Source of the DNA: Deinococcus depolymerans | GTDB taxonomy: Bacteria > Deinococcota > Deinococci > Deinococcales > Deinococcaceae | Direction: 5' to 3' | DNA: 64,000 nt | NCBI RefSeq assembly: GCF_039522025.1 | Contig: NZ_BAAADB010000011.1 | Location: 62,001-126,000 of the forward strand | Shown: positions 36,541 to 49,020 of the stretch, piece after piece | How the letters are laid out: each line of letters begins with the position of its first letter | Position numbering within the stretch: the stretch's first letter is position 1 | Position numbers and translations under genes: made by a program | The notes under the pieces: model-generated | What the model was told of the DNA's origin: nothing | Seen by the model: the letters and a program-made list of their open reading frames with translations, nothing else | Databases searched by the model: none

Positions 36541-37367
36541 ACCCGTCTGATACCCAAGTTACTGCTCCTACCACCGTGCTGGTCGTGGACGACAGCGTCA
36601 GTGTCCGCAAGGCCCTGGAGCGCATCCTGGCGCCGCAGGGTTACGTGGTCCGCATGGCCGACAGCGCCGAGAACGCCCTGCTGGCCCTGGAGCCCCTGCC
36701 GGACATGATCCTGGCCGACATCCTGATGCCCGGCATGAGCGGCCTGGAACTGGCCCGTACCCTCGGGGACCGTCAGGTGAACGTTCCCGTGATGCTCATG
36801 AGCGGCATCGTCGACGAGGTCACCCAGCGTGACGCGCAGGCCGCCGGTGCCTGCGGCGTGCTGCGCAAGCCCTTCACGCCCACCGAGCTGCTGCCGGCCA
36901 TCGAGCCGCACCTGCAGGCGGCGCTGGCCGCGCGGGATCAGGGAACGGTCCCGGCCGCGCCGGCGCCCGTCATGCCCGCGCCCGTCCCGGCCCCCGTTCC
37001 CCCGGCCCCGGTCGTTCCTGCGCCGCAGCAGCCCGCGCCGAGCCCCGCACCCGGCGGGCCGCTGGGCAGCCTGCGCTCGGTGCCCGGCGTGCTCGGGGCG
37101 GTGCTGTACAACGCCGACGGCGAACGCCAGGACGAGTTCGGCGAGACGCTCCCCGAAACCTTCGGCATGTACGCCCGGTTCCTGGTGACGGCCGCCGCCA
37201 CCGCCAGCTTCCACCTGAACCGCGGTGACCTGAGCGGCCTGCAGGTCACGTACGGCCGCCACACGCTGCTGCTGACCCCCTACCGCGACGGGCAGCTCGT
37301 CACGTTGCTGGCCGCCGCCAGCGACGCGGCCGCCGTGCAGGACTGGCAGGGCGCACAGCTGAACTGA
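36537..37367 (+). CDS. Response regulator with Roadblock/LC7-like C-terminal domain
   Basis: A 276-aa protein: a receiver (residues 12-130, phosphoacceptor Asp61 in ILADILMP), a Pro/Ala linker (about 137-178), and a C-terminal domain of about 95 residues (LRSVPGVLGAVLYNADGERQDEFGE) of the Roadblock/LC7 type, known from MglB-like regulators of small GTPases such as MglA that control cell polarity and motility. No mglA is in the window. The start overlaps the previous stop (ATGA). The stop TGA is the beginning of a repeat element. Confidence 0.85.
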   Translation: MNPSDTQVTAPTTVLVVDDSVSVRKALERILAPQGYVVRMADSAENALLALEPLPDMILADILMPGMSGLELARTLGDRQVNVPVMLMSGIVDEVTQRDAQAAGACGVLRKPFTPTELLPAIEPHLQAALAARDQGTVPAAPAPVMPAPVPAPVPPAPVVPAPQQPAPSPAPGGPLGSLRSVPGVLGAVLYNADGERQDEFGETLPETFGMYARFLVTAAATASFHLNRGDLSGLQVTYGRHTLLLTPYRDGQLVTLLAAASDAAAVQDWQGAQLN

Positions 37368-37523
37368 TACGGACTCCGGTTGAATGGGCTGCAAAGGCCA
37401 TTCAATCCGAGCGGATGCGACTCGGAGAGCTGCCCCGCAGAGCAGGAGAGAAACGGGTTCCGGACGTGGAGTTGACGACCCGGTGCCGTTCCGGGTTGTC
37501 AACGAAACAAACGGAATCCGTAT
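37367..37523 (+). repeat. TGATACGG-family repeat, full copy overlapping a stop codon
   Basis: Plus orientation. The ATACGG end starts on the last base of the preceding stop codon. The inner hairpin is ACCCGG/CCGGGT, again a paired change. Directly followed by a second copy. Confidence 0.88.
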
Positions 37524-37684
37524 GATACGGACTCCGGTTGAATGGGCTGCGAAGGCCATTCAATCCGAGCGGATGCGACTCGGAGAGCGGCCCCGCCGCG
37601 CAGGAGCAGAGCGGTCTGCCGGGCGTGCCGCTGGCAACCCGGCGTGTGGGCGGGTGACGGGCGGAACAGACGGCCGTCCGTAAT
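37524..37684 (+). repeat. TGATACGG-family repeat, tandem second copy
   Basis: Plus orientation, joined to the first copy by CCGTATGATACGG. The first 75 bases match closely; the second half is diverged and the far end is decayed. Confidence 0.8.
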
Positions 37685-37699
37685 CCCCGGTGGGGGCGG

Positions 37700-38281
37700 T
37701 CAGCGCCGCAGCCAGGGAGTGGCCCAGCGGGTCACGGCCGGCATGACGAGGTAGGTCATGGACAGGACCACCACGATCATCTGCGGCACGGCGCGGATCG
37801 GCATGGGGTAGTGGCCCAGCCAGGGTTTCAGCGCCTCCCCGAACAGCCAGGAGGTGCTCACGCTGACCGGGTACAGCGCGGCCAGCGTGAGCAGCGCCAT
37901 CTTCCAGCGGGGCGGCTGTTGCAGGCGCGCGGCGGCGGGCGGCGTGAACCAGAAGTCCAGGCCCGGCTGTTTCTCGAAACTGACGTGCTCGTCGACCAGC
38001 GGCGCGATCCGCGAGAGCCACTCGGCCCGTTCCGGCGAGAGTTCCCAGTCGGCCGCGGCGCTCAGCGAGTCGAAGCGGGCCAGCAGGGTGTACTCCTGCT
38101 CGCCGGGCGGGGGGCGGACCACGCCGGTCCCGCGGTGACCGGGAATGCGGGCCAGCAGCGCGTTCGCCTCGGTCAGCAGCGCCTCGTACTCGCCCTCCCG
38201 GCCGGGCCGGATGCGGCGGCGCACGACCAGACTGACCGGGTCGGTGGGCCGCGCGTCGGTCAGGTGCAGCTCGCTGCTCAC
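37700..38281 (-). CDS. Antibiotic-biosynthesis-monooxygenase (ABM) domain protein with membrane helices
   Basis: A 193-aa protein. Residues about 15-115 have the ABM ferredoxin-like fold (VSLVVRRRIRPGREGEYEALL, ARFDSLSAAADWELSPER), with two hydrophobic helices after it (about residues 130-190). This ABM-plus-membrane arrangement is known from uncharacterised bacterial proteins. The GTG start overlaps the EamA stop (GTGA), so it is the last gene of the hisD operon. Confidence 0.82.
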   Translation of the reverse strand: MSSELHLTDARPTDPVSLVVRRRIRPGREGEYEALLTEANALLARIPGHRGTGVVRPPPGEQEYTLLARFDSLSAAADWELSPERAEWLSRIAPLVDEHVSFEKQPGLDFWFTPPAAARLQQPPRWKMALLTLAALYPVSVSTSWLFGEALKPWLGHYPMPIRAVPQMIVVVLSMTYLVMPAVTRWATPWLRR

Positions 38282-39185
38282 GCGCCCGCTCCGGCCGGGT
38301 GGGTGGGGGCGCGGCGGGGCCACACGACCAGCAGCACCCCGGTGAGGATCACGCCCAGCGCCGCCCAGCCCAGCGTGCCCAGTTGCTCGCCACCGAAGCC
38401 CACGCCCAGCAGGACAGCCACGACCGGGTTCACGTAGGCGTAACTGGTCGCCAGTGCCGGCCGGGTGTGCGCCACGAGGTACATGTACGCCGAGTACGCC
38501 AGCAGGCTGCCGAACACCGTCAGGTACGCCAGCGCCCAGAGGCTCGCGGCGCTGGGGGCGCCCCAGCGTTCGCCCATCAGCAGGCTCAGCAGCAGCAGGA
38601 CGCCGCCGCCGGTCAGCATCTCGGCGGCGCTGCCCATCAGGCCCGGCGGGAGCGGCAGGTGCCGGGACCACTGACTGCCGAAAGTCCAGCACAGCGGCGC
38701 CAGGACCAGCAGCGCGGCGGCCAGCGGCGTGGCCCGCAGTTCCCCGGCGTTCAGCAGCGCGATGCCGATCAGACCCACGGCGATGCCCAGCCACTCGCGG
38801 CCGCCCGTGCGTTCCCCCCACAGCCGCCCGAACAGCGCGGCGAACAGCGGCGAGACGGCGATGATCATGGCCGCCACCGAACTGCTCGCGTCCCGCTCGG
38901 CCAGCGTGACCAGTCCGGTGCCGCCGCCCAGCAGCAGCGTGCCGATGGCGGCGCTCGCCGCCCACTGCCGCGCGGTCGGGAGGGCCGCGCCGCGCAGCCG
39001 CAGTACCAGCAGCAGCAGCGCGCCCGCCACGCCGAAGCGCGCGGCCAGCATCCCCAGTGGCGGCAGCGTCTGGATGGCGACCTTGATTCCGAAGTACGTG
39101 CTGCCCCACACGACGTACACGGTGCCCAGGCACAGCAGCACCAGCGGCGTCAGGACCCGCGCGGGGGCCGGGGTGACCGCGGCGC

Positions 39186-39189
<4 letters not shown>
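38278..39189 (-). CDS. EamA/DMT-family transporter
   Basis: A 303-aa protein with ten hydrophobic helices and two EamA halves (VYVVWGSTYFGIKVA near the start; SYAYVNPVVAVLLGVGFGGE near the end). Such proteins export amino acids or small metabolites. The ATG overlaps the hisD stop (ATGA), so a link to histidine or related metabolites is possible but not shown. Confidence 0.92.
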
Positions 39190-40508
<1,319 letters not shown>

Positions 40509-40566
40509 GATCACTCCAGGAAACAGGAAACAGGCGGATGAACAGAAAAAGGGGAGGGGAGGGGAC

Positions 40567-41250
40567 TCAGGCGCGGCGGCGGCGGGGCGCGTTGCCCGGC
40601 GGGGCGCGGCGGCCGGCGCCGGCCGCCACGTTCGCCTCGACCGGGCCGAAATCGGTGGGCTGAATCAGGCGCGTCAGCCGCCACGGCTCGGCCTGCTCCA
40701 CGAACACGTACGCGCCGCCGGGCCGCAGGTAGAACCCGCTGCACGGCACGCCGCCGATCTCCTGGTCCGGCAGGCGCTGAATCAGGACCCGGCCGCCGGT
40801 CAGCTGGGCGTGCGTGCGTTCGGGCGCGTCCGGATCCGCGTGCGCCGGGCCGCGCGACACCAGGGCGCGCAGCCACAGCAGCAGACTGACCGGATCCTGG
40901 TACTCGGTGGTGAGGGGGGCGCTGGCCTCGTCACGGCCCTGGCGCAACGTGATCATCCCGGCGCGCCGGTCGAAGTTCACCTCGAAGCCCGCGCGGCCCC
41001 GCCCGTCCCCCTCGGCGTACCCCAGGCTGGTGTGCTGCCGGGGGTGCAGGCGGCTGGTCTGCACCCGCCGGATCTCGGGCAGCACGCCGCCGAAGTCGGT
41101 CTGCACGCGGGCCACGACGGCGCTGCGCTCCGGATGGATGGTCCAGTTCTGCTCGCCGGCGTAGCGGCCGCCGAGCGTCAGGGTCAGCGTGAACGCTTCC
41201 GGCGCGGCGTACAGGCCGTCCGGCAGCGGTGCGGGCGCCGGCCCGTTCAC
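40567..41250 (-). CDS. DUF3108-like protein
   Basis: A 227-aa protein without clear signal peptide. The pattern [13 protein letters not shown], then the basic residues and [14 protein letters not shown], resembles DUF3108 proteins, which are normally exported and of unknown role. The C-terminus is Arg/Ala-rich. The GTG start overlaps the deoB stop (GTGA), so translation is coupled; no ribosome site is needed. Confidence 0.65.
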   Translation of the reverse strand: MNGPAPAPLPDGLYAAPEAFTLTLTLGGRYAGEQNWTIHPERSAVVARVQTDFGGVLPEIRRVQTSRLHPRQHTSLGYAEGDGRGRAGFEVNFDRRAGMITLRQGRDEASAPLTTEYQDPVSLLLWLRALVSRGPAHADPDAPERTHAQLTGGRVLIQRLPDQEIGGVPCSGFYLRPGGAYVFVEQAEPWRLTRLIQPTDFGPVEANVAAGAGRRAPPGNAPRRRRA

Positions 41251-42434
41251 CCGTTCCGTGCGCCCAGCTGCGGCCAGAAGCTCTCGCCCGGTCCGCTCCA
41301 GGTGGCGCCGAGCGCGTCGGCGACCGTGGCGCCCACGTCCGCGAAGGTGGCGCGTTCGCCCAGGTCCACGCCCGCCGCCCCGGCGCGGTGCGCCAGCAGC
41401 AGCCCGTACTCGCGGGTGTGGTCCGAGCCGCGCCACGTGGGGTCGTTCCCGTGGTCGCTGATGACGATCAGCGCGCCCCCGCCGGGCACGGCGGCGATCA
41501 GGTCCGGCAGGGCCGCGTCGAACTGCGCGAGGCAGGCGCTGTAGCCCTGCGGGTCGCGGCGGTGCCCGAACCGACTGTCGAAATCGACCAGGTTCGTGAA
41601 GATCAGGCCGCTCGTGCCCTCGGCGGCCGCGCGGCGCATCCGATCCAGGGTCTTGGCGATGCCGTCGGCGTTGTCGTCGGTGTGGATCTCCTCGGTGAAG
41701 CCCCGGTGCGCGTAGATGTCCGGAATCTTCCCGATGCCCACGACCGCCTGCCCCGCGTCCTTCAGGGCGTCCAGCACCGTGGGCGGCGGGATCAGGCTGA
41801 AGTCCTTGCGGTGCTCGTTCACGCGCTCGAACGGCCGCTCGCCGCGGAACGGGCGGGCGATCACGCGGGCCACGGCGTACTCGCCCTGCAGGATCTCGCG
41901 CGCCGCGGCGCACCACGCGTACAGCGTCTCCAGCGGCACCACGTCCTCATGCGCGGCAATCTGGAACACGCTGTCGGCGCTGGTGTACACGATGGGTTTG
42001 CCCGTCCGGACGTGCTCCTCACCGAAGTCCAGCAGCACGTCGGTGCCGCTGTACGGGCGGTTGCACAGGTGCCCGGTGCCGGTCGCCGCGTCGAAGCGGT
42101 CCATCACCTCGGGCGGGAAACCGTCCGGGAACACCTGGAAGGCGTGCTCCAGCTGCACGCCCATGAACTCCCAGTGGCCGGTGCTGGTGTCCTTGCCGGG
42201 ACTGACCTCGCGCATCCGCCCGAAGGCCCCCTGCGCGGGAACGGCCGGGATGGTCGCCGGGTCGGTGTGGATGGTCGGCACGCGCGCCAGCCCCAGCGCC
42301 GCGAGGTTCGGCAGGTGAACGGGCGCGGCCTGCAGGGTGTGGTTCAGGGTGTGCGCTCCGGTATCCCCGAAGCTCGCGGCGTCCGGCAGTTCGCCGGCAC
42401 CCACGGAATCCAGTACGACAATCGTCAGCAACAT
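41247..42434 (-). CDS. deoB: Phosphopentomutase
   Basis: A 395-aa DeoB, the alkaline-phosphatase-superfamily enzyme that interconverts (deoxy)ribose 1- and 5-phosphate. It has the metal-binding [14 protein letters not shown] start, the [13 protein letters not shown] phosphothreonine motif (Thr in DTSTGH), and [18 protein letters not shown] at the end. The start at 42434 is set by a TAGACT box seven bases before; the longer frame is unsupported. Confidence 0.96.
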   Translation of the reverse strand: MLLTIVVLDSVGAGELPDAASFGDTGAHTLNHTLQAAPVHLPNLAALGLARVPTIHTDPATIPAVPAQGAFGRMREVSPGKDTSTGHWEFMGVQLEHAFQVFPDGFPPEVMDRFDAATGTGHLCNRPYSGTDVLLDFGEEHVRTGKPIVYTSADSVFQIAAHEDVVPLETLYAWCAAAREILQGEYAVARVIARPFRGERPFERVNEHRKDFSLIPPPTVLDALKDAGQAVVGIGKIPDIYAHRGFTEEIHTDDNADGIAKTLDRMRRAAAEGTSGLIFTNLVDFDSRFGHRRDPQGYSACLAQFDAALPDLIAAVPGGGALIVISDHGNDPTWRGSDHTREYGLLLAHRAGAAGVDLGERATFADVGATVADALGATWSGPGESFWPQLGARNG

Positions 42435-42441
42435 GCCGCCC

Positions 42442-42447
42442 AGTCTA
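42442..42447 (-). promoter_or_regulatory. -10 box, probably leaderless deoB transcript
   Basis: TAGACT (gene direction) ends seven bases before the deoB ATG. Confidence 0.55.
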
Positions 42448-42543
42448 ATGCGCCCGCCCGCGCCGCCCCATGCGTGCGCCCACAGTCCCCGCGCCCTTGC
42501 CGGGACAGGGGAGTTCATCACGGGGCTCATGGGGGGCGCGTGG

Positions 42544-42549
42544 TACGCT
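42544..42549 (+). promoter_or_regulatory. -10 box, probably leaderless lptB transcript
   Basis: TACGCT ends six bases before the GTG at 42556. Confidence 0.5.
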
Positions 42550-42555
42550 GCGCAC

Positions 42556-43347
42556 GTGACTGCTCCCGCCTCCCGGACCCCTTCTCAGACGGCGGTCACG
42601 CCCGACCTGGCCGCCCCGGAACGCCCGGTCCTGCACGCCGAGCACCTGGGCAAGACCTACGGGCGCCGCGCCGTGGTCCGCGACGTGAACCTGACCGTCC
42701 GGCCCGGTGAGATCATCGCCCTGTTCGGCCCGAACGGCGCGGGCAAGACCACCACCTTCTACATGCTGGTGGGCTTCATCCGCCCCGGCGCGGGCCGCAT
42801 CGCGCTGGGCGACCGGGACGTGACGCGCCTGCCCATGCACGAACGCGCCCGCCTGGGCCTGGGCTACCTGCCGCAGGAGCCCAGCGCCTTCCGGAAACTC
42901 ACGGCCCGCGACAACCTGCTGGCCATCCTGGAATACCAGAACCTCAGCCGCGCCGAGCAGGAAGCCCGCGCGGACTCGCTGCTCGCCGAGTTCGGCCTGA
43001 CGCACCTGGCGGGCAGTTACGCCTACCAGCTGTCCGGCGGGGAACGCCGCCGCCTGGAACTGGCCCGCGCCCTGACCACCGATCCCGACTACCTGCTGCT
43101 GGACGAACCCTTCACCGGCGTGGACCCCAAGAGCATCCGCGAGATTCAGCGCCTGATCCACGAGTTGCGTGACCGCCGGGGCCTGGGCGTGTTCATCACC
43201 GACCACAACGTCCGCGAGACCATCGCCCTGACCGACCGGGTGTACCTGATGTTCGACGGGCAGGTGAAGTTCGAGGGCACCCCCACCCAGTTCGCGCAGG
43301 ACGAGGACGCCCGCCAGTACTACCTGGGCGACGACTTCGAACTGTGA
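42556..43347 (+). CDS. lptB: LptB-type ABC transporter ATP-binding protein
   Basis: A 263-aa ATPase. Walker A is GPNGAGKTT, the signature is [15 protein letters not shown], Walker B is [13 protein letters not shown], and the switch His lies in [21 protein letters not shown] and the closing YYLGDDFEL are typical LptB. In diderm bacteria LptB powers export of envelope lipids. No LptF/G is adjacent here. The GTG start is chosen because of the TACGCT box; a further 73 upstream codons have no support. Confidence 0.9.
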   Translation: MTAPASRTPSQTAVTPDLAAPERPVLHAEHLGKTYGRRAVVRDVNLTVRPGEIIALFGPNGAGKTTTFYMLVGFIRPGAGRIALGDRDVTRLPMHERARLGLGYLPQEPSAFRKLTARDNLLAILEYQNLSRAEQEARADSLLAEFGLTHLAGSYAYQLSGGERRRLELARALTTDPDYLLLDEPFTGVDPKSIREIQRLIHELRDRRGLGVFITDHNVRETIALTDRVYLMFDGQVKFEGTPTQFAQDEDARQYYLGDDFEL

Positions 43348-43374
43348 CGCCCGCCGCCCCCCGGAGGCCCTGAG

Positions 43375-45069
43375 ATGCTGTGGTTGTTCCTGCCGTTCGT
43401 GATCGTCCTCTCGGGCGTGGTCGCCTACGCCGCCGACACCATCGCCCGCAAGGCCGGCCGCAAGCACATCCGCCTGTTCGGCCTGCGCCCCAAGACCACC
43501 GCGCTGCTCGTGGCGGTGCTCTCCGGCATGGGCATCAGCGCCGCCAGCCTCGCGGCCTTCCTGCTGCTCAACAGCAGCGCCGTGAACACCATCGCGCAGG
43601 CCGACCAGCTGCGCCCGCAACTCGAGGCGCTGCGCGGCGAGATCCGCAGCGTGCAGGGCGACCTGAAGGCCGCGCAGGCCGACCGGGACCGCGCGCAGCA
43701 GGAAGCCCGGACGCTGCGCGACCAGCAGACGCTGGCGCTGCGGGACCTGAAAAGCACCCGCGCCGACCTGAACGCCGCCCGCACCGCCGAGCAGAAACTC
43801 AAGGCCGAGGCCGCCGCCCTGCAGACCCGCGTGAAGACCCTCACCGGCACCATGACGGCCCTGGAACGCCGCGCGCAGCAGAACCGCGCGAAACTCGCCG
43901 CCAGCGAGCAGGCCCTGACCAGCTCCCAGGCGCGCGCCCAGACCCTCGACGCGCAGGTCATCGACCTCGCTGCCCGCATCGCCCTGAGCGAACAGGAGAC
44001 CCGCACCGCGCAGGACCGCGCCCGCGCCGCCCAGGCGGTCGCCGAGCAGGCCCAGCAGAGCGCCGCGTCCCAGCAGGCCGCCGCGCGGGCCGCGCAGCGC
44101 GCCGCGCGTGAACAGGCCCAGCAGGCCCGCGCGCAGGTCGCCACCCTGAGCGAACAGGTCCGGACCCTGAACGCCTCACGCGCGGCCGCCAACGCCGCCC
44201 TGAGCGCCGCGCAGGCCGCGCTGACCCGCGCCCGCGAGCAGCAGCAGGCCGCGCAGCAGACCCGCGACCGCCTGCTGGCCGAACGCACCCAGCTGACCGG
44301 CGAACGCGACGCGGCTGCCCGCGACCGCGACCGCGTCCGGTCGGAACTCACGGCCCTCCAGACCCAGCAGACGCAGCTGCGGGCGCAGCAGGCCCAGCTG
44401 CGCGCCAGCAACGAGGCCCTCGGCCGTGACCTCGCCGCCGCCCGCGAGACGCTGGGCAAACTGCAAGACGAGTACTCCAGCAGCCGCGCCGAACTGAGCG
44501 CCAGCCGCAACACCGACCTCGCCTACCCCAAGAACGACCTCGTGTACGCCGCCGTGGTGCCCAGTGTCCGCAACCTCGACACCTTCCTGGCCGACGCCGC
44601 CCGCAGCGCCCAGACGCGCGGGGCGCGCGGCACGCCCAGCGTGCGCCTCGGTCCCGGCGCGCGCAGCCTGCTGGAGACCAAGCTGCGCGGCCTGAACGCC
44701 AGCACCTTCGTGCAGTGCCGCGCCGCTCAGAACGCCGCCGTGGGCTTCCCGGTGGACCTCAGCTGCGACGCGCGCGCGAACAACGTCCTGTACCGCGGCG
44801 ATCAGGTGATCCGCCGCGCCACCGTCAACCTGAACGTCACGCCCGGCGCCCTGCAGGAACAGGTGAACGACCTCGTCAAGGACACGGTCCTGGACATCAC
44901 GGCGCGCGGCGTGCCCAGCGAGTACGTGCAGGGCCTGGACGTGACGGAACTCGTGACGCTGCTCAGCCGCCTCGGTGCGCGCAGCGGCCCGGTCGCCACC
45001 GTCGGCATCGCCGCCCGCCAGGACGTGCGCCCCGGCACCCGCGTGGACCTGTACCCCGTCCTGCCCTAG
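43375..45069 (+). CDS. DUF3084 domain coiled-coil membrane protein
   Basis: A 564-aa protein: two membrane helices at residues about 2-21 and 39-60, a long Gln/Ala/Arg-rich coiled coil (about 75-385), and a C-terminal globular domain (about 390-564) with two cysteines (about 451 and 464). This is the DUF3084 plan, found in cyanobacteria and Deinococcus. CCGGAGG lies five bases before the ATG, and the gene is 27 bases after lptB in the same direction. Function unknown. Confidence 0.88.
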   Translation: MLWLFLPFVIVLSGVVAYAADTIARKAGRKHIRLFGLRPKTTALLVAVLSGMGISAASLAAFLLLNSSAVNTIAQADQLRPQLEALRGEIRSVQGDLKAAQADRDRAQQEARTLRDQQTLALRDLKSTRADLNAARTAEQKLKAEAAALQTRVKTLTGTMTALERRAQQNRAKLAASEQALTSSQARAQTLDAQVIDLAARIALSEQETRTAQDRARAAQAVAEQAQQSAASQQAAARAAQRAAREQAQQARAQVATLSEQVRTLNASRAAANAALSAAQAALTRAREQQQAAQQTRDRLLAERTQLTGERDAAARDRDRVRSELTALQTQQTQLRAQQAQLRASNEALGRDLAAARETLGKLQDEYSSSRAELSASRNTDLAYPKNDLVYAAVVPSVRNLDTFLADAARSAQTRGARGTPSVRLGPGARSLLETKLRGLNASTFVQCRAAQNAAVGFPVDLSCDARANNVLYRGDQVIRRATVNLNVTPGALQEQVNDLVKDTVLDITARGVPSEYVQGLDVTELVTLLSRLGARSGPVATVGIAARQDVRPGTRVDLYPVLP

Positions 45070-45306
45070 AGCAGTGGCCATCAAGAGGCAGTCCTGATGG
45101 CCGGGCGGACCTGGAACGCTCCGCAGGAGAGCGGGTGACTGTGGACGGGCCGGACGGACGGGAACAGCCGCGAAGCAGAGAATGGAGGCAGCGGAACAAC
45201 CGACGTCCGACGCCTCCATTCGGAGAACGGCCCCAACGCTGCCTGTCCTGAACGCCGCCCACCGGGGCGCCAGCCTGGCGTCAGGTTCAGCCGCTAGACT
45301 CGCGGC
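45070..45306. other. Intergenic region with two hairpins
   Basis: GGCCATCA/TGATGGCC (45076-45102) could terminate the DUF3084 gene, although without T tract. AATGGAGGC/GCCTCCATT (45181-45220) encloses a 22-base loop. The stretch around 45118-45170 (CTCCGCAGGAGAGCGGGT) may be a decayed repeat copy. Confidence 0.4.
45295..45300 (+). promoter_or_regulatory. -10 box, probably leaderless transcript
   Basis: TAGACT ends six bases before the ATG at 45307. Confidence 0.5.
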
Positions 45307-46521
45307 ATGCGCCTGTCCCTCCGCTCCCTGGCCCTGACCGCCCCGCTGGCCCTGACGGCCCTGAACGCCGCGCAGGCCGCGCCGGTCCGCGTGGAATTCT
45401 GGCATGCCATGACCGGCGTGCAGGACACTGTCGCCGCCTACGCCCGCGACTTCAACCGCTCGCAGGGGAGCTTCGAGGTCGTGCCGGTCGCGCAGGGCAA
45501 CTACCGCGAACTGCTGCCGAAACTCCAGGCGGCCCTGAAAACCGGCGGCGCACCCGCACTCGTCCAGCTGGAATTCACGCAGTTTCCCGCGCTGGCCGCC
45601 GCCGGGCAGCTCACGGACCTGACCCGCACCGTGGACGCCCTGCCCGACGCCCTGAAAAGCGACTTCTACCCGGCCGTGTGGCGTGCCGGCGAGATGGGCG
45701 GCCGCACCTACGGCCTGCCGTGGAACGTGAGCGTCCCGGTCCTGATGTTCAACGCCCGCATCCTGGAGAACGCCGACCTGAAGGTCCCCGACACCTGGGC
45801 CGACCTGGAACGCGCCAGCCGCGTCCTCGCCACCGGCGGCCGCCGCCCCCTGGTCGCCGCCGCCGACGCCTGGACCTTCGAGGCGAACGTCCTGTCCCGC
45901 GGCGGGACGCTCAGCAGCGGTCAGGAACCCCGCCTGAACAGCCCGGACGCCATCGAGGCGCTCACGCAGCTGGCCCGCATGAGTGCCGCCGGGCAGGCGC
46001 AGCCCCGCAGCCTGGCCGAGGCCACCCGCGCCGCCTTCGACTTCGCGCGCGGGCAGAACGTGTTCGTGCTGGCCAGCGTCGCCAACTGGACCGACGCCCG
46101 CAAACTTCCGTTCTTCAAGCTGGGCGTCGCGCCGTTCCCCTGCGAGAAACCCGGTGCCTGCACCGTCCCGCTGGGCGGCGCGACCCTGGCCATCCCGAAA
46201 GGCACCCCCGCAGCCGAGCAGGCCGGCGCGGCGGCCTTCTGGACGTACCTGACGCAACCCGAACGGCTCGCCAGCTGGGTGCAGGCCACCGCCTACGCCC
46301 CCCCGCGCCGCGCGGCCGTGCCGCTGCTGGACGGCTGGTACGCCCGGAACCCGCAGCTGCGGGGCGCACACGCCCAGATGAACCGCGCCGTGCCGCGCCC
46401 CACCACGCCCGACTACGCCGGCTGGACGGCGCTGCTGGAAGACGCCATGCAGAAGGCCACGACCGGCAAACTGAGCGCAAAGGCCGCCCTGGACGACGCG
46501 CAGCGGCAGGCGCAGCGCTGA
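45307..46521 (+). CDS. Extracellular solute-binding protein (UgpB/sugar type)
   Basis: A 404-aa family 1 solute-binding protein. It has a Sec signal peptide (about residues 1-23, ending AQA) without lipobox. VRVEFWHAMTG near the start and YGLPWNVSVPVLMFNARI are typical of glycerol-3-phosphate or sugar binding proteins. No ABC permease gene is adjacent, so it must share one encoded elsewhere. Confidence 0.9.
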   Translation: MRLSLRSLALTAPLALTALNAAQAAPVRVEFWHAMTGVQDTVAAYARDFNRSQGSFEVVPVAQGNYRELLPKLQAALKTGGAPALVQLEFTQFPALAAAGQLTDLTRTVDALPDALKSDFYPAVWRAGEMGGRTYGLPWNVSVPVLMFNARILENADLKVPDTWADLERASRVLATGGRRPLVAAADAWTFEANVLSRGGTLSSGQEPRLNSPDAIEALTQLARMSAAGQAQPRSLAEATRAAFDFARGQNVFVLASVANWTDARKLPFFKLGVAPFPCEKPGACTVPLGGATLAIPKGTPAAEQAGAAAFWTYLTQPERLASWVQATAYAPPRRAAVPLLDGWYARNPQLRGAHAQMNRAVPRPTTPDYAGWTALLEDAMQKATTGKLSAKAALDDAQRQAQR

Positions 46522-46527
46522 GCGCCG

Positions 46528-46533
46528 TATGCT
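46528..46533 (+). promoter_or_regulatory. -10 box for the small membrane protein gene
   Basis: TATGCT ends seven bases before the ATG at 46541. Confidence 0.5.
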
Positions 46534-46540
46534 GCCCGGC

Positions 46541-46696
46541 ATGAAGACCGTGTACCTGCTGCTGACCCTGGCGACCGCCGCACTGCTGCTGCTGTTCCTG
46601 CTGCGGCCCGGCGCGGCCCGCGCAGCGGCCGTGTGGGGCCTGGCGGCGCTCCTGCCGCTGCTGGCGGCGATGGTCGTGGCCCTGGGTCACCCGTAG
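46541..46696 (+). CDS. Small two-helix membrane protein (51 aa)
   Basis: The frame codes 51 residues: MKTVYLLLTLATAALLLLF (first helix), an RPGAARAA loop, and a second helix (about residues 31-48), ending LGHP. The positive loop suggests both termini face the same side. A TATGCT box seven bases before the ATG supports expression as a leaderless mRNA. It lies 19 bases after the binding-protein gene. No family recognised. Confidence 0.65.
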   Translation: MKTVYLLLTLATAALLLLFLLRPGAARAAAVWGLAALLPLLAAMVVALGHP

Positions 46697-46728
46697 GCCG
46701 TGGGGCCTCCCGTGCGGCATGGCCCACG

Positions 46729-46802
46729 CTGCGGAGCCGCTCTCCGGGTCGCTTCGCTCGGATTGAACGGCTTGTAGGGCCATTCAATCCGGGTCCGCCT
46801 CA
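46729..46802 (-). repeat. TGATACGG-family repeat, half copy at the ktrA end
   Basis: Only the outer half remains (GCGGAGCCGCTCTCCGGG and the TTGAACGG hairpin with CCATTCAA). It ends GGGTCCGCCTCA, so that the TGA stop of ktrA is again the terminal triplet of the element. Confidence 0.7.
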
Positions 46803-47459
46803 TTCGCCCAGGTAACGGCGCAGTTCGTCCAGGGCGTGACTGGTGCCGATCAGCACGAGTTTGTCGTGGGGGCGCAGTTCGTCCTCTGCGCCGGGGGTCA
46901 CCTCGATCTTCCCGGCGCGGCTCATGGCGATGACCTGCACCCCGAAGCGGCCCGTGAGGTTCAGGTCGCGCAGCGTGCCTTTCAGGCGTTCGTTCGCCTC
47001 GATCTCCACGACGGCGTAATCGCTGCCCAGGTCCAGGGTATCCACGATGTTCGGCGTGGCGATCTGCCGCGCCAGGCGCACGCCCATGTCATGCTCGGGC
47101 CGGATCACCAGGTCCGCGCCGATGCGTTCGAGCACGCGGCGGGCCATCTCGTCGATGGCCTTGCAGACCACGTACGGCGCGCCCAGGCTCTTGGCGTTCA
47201 TGGTGGCCAGGATGTTCGACTGCACGTCCGTGCCGATGGCGACCACGACCACGTCGAAGTCCGCGACGCCCAGGGCACGCAGGGCGCGTTCGTCGCTGGC
47301 GTCCAGCACGGCGGCGTGCGTGACGAGGTTCATGACCCGCTCGACGTTCTCCTCGTGCTGATCGACGGCGATGACCTCGTGGCCCATCTCGTAGAGGGTG
47401 GTGGCGACCGCCGTTCCGAAGCGGCCGAGTCCGATCACCAGGCATTGTTTGCTTTTCAT
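46800..47459 (-). CDS. ktrA: Potassium uptake regulator (KtrA/TrkA-type RCK protein)
   Basis: A 219-aa RCK protein. The Rossmann motif GLGRFGTAV (residues 10-18) and the acidic VDQH end of strand 2 bind NAD(H) or ATP. A TrkA-C domain covers about residues 135-219. It gates the membrane subunit encoded just upstream; a 70-base gap separates them. The stop is provided by a repeat half-copy. Confidence 0.93.
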   Translation of the reverse strand: MKSKQCLVIGLGRFGTAVATTLYEMGHEVIAVDQHEENVERVMNLVTHAAVLDASDERALRALGVADFDVVVVAIGTDVQSNILATMNAKSLGAPYVVCKAIDEMARRVLERIGADLVIRPEHDMGVRLARQIATPNIVDTLDLGSDYAVVEIEANERLKGTLRDLNLTGRFGVQVIAMSRAGKIEVTPGAEDELRPHDKLVLIGTSHALDELRRYLGE

Positions 47460-47529
47460 GGGAAGTCCTTTCTGGGGGGCTGCGCGGCCCGGGGTGGGGG
47501 AGAGGCGGGAGGGCAGTGGAGGGGCGGGC

Positions 47530-48957
<1,428 letters not shown>

Positions 48958-48970
48958 AGATCGGCCCGGA

Positions 48971-48976
48971 TTCTAC
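48971..48976 (-). promoter_or_regulatory. -10 box of ktrB
   Basis: TAGAAT in the gene direction, 13 bases before the ATG, in the space shared with the divergent methyltransferase promoter. Confidence 0.45.
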
Positions 48977-49006
48977 GCCCACGCGTCCGTCGGTGCGCGG
49001 CGGCCT

Positions 49007-49012
49007 TATACT
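49007..49012 (+). promoter_or_regulatory. -10 box, probably leaderless methyltransferase transcript
   Basis: TATACT ends eight bases before the ATG at 49021. Confidence 0.6.
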
Positions 49013-49020
49013 GTCCTGCT

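Noticed and set aside
42337..42555. Longer N-terminus for the LptB gene
   Set aside because: It overlaps the deoB start region antisense, and LptB homologues begin near the GTG at 42556, which has a -10 box at the right distance.
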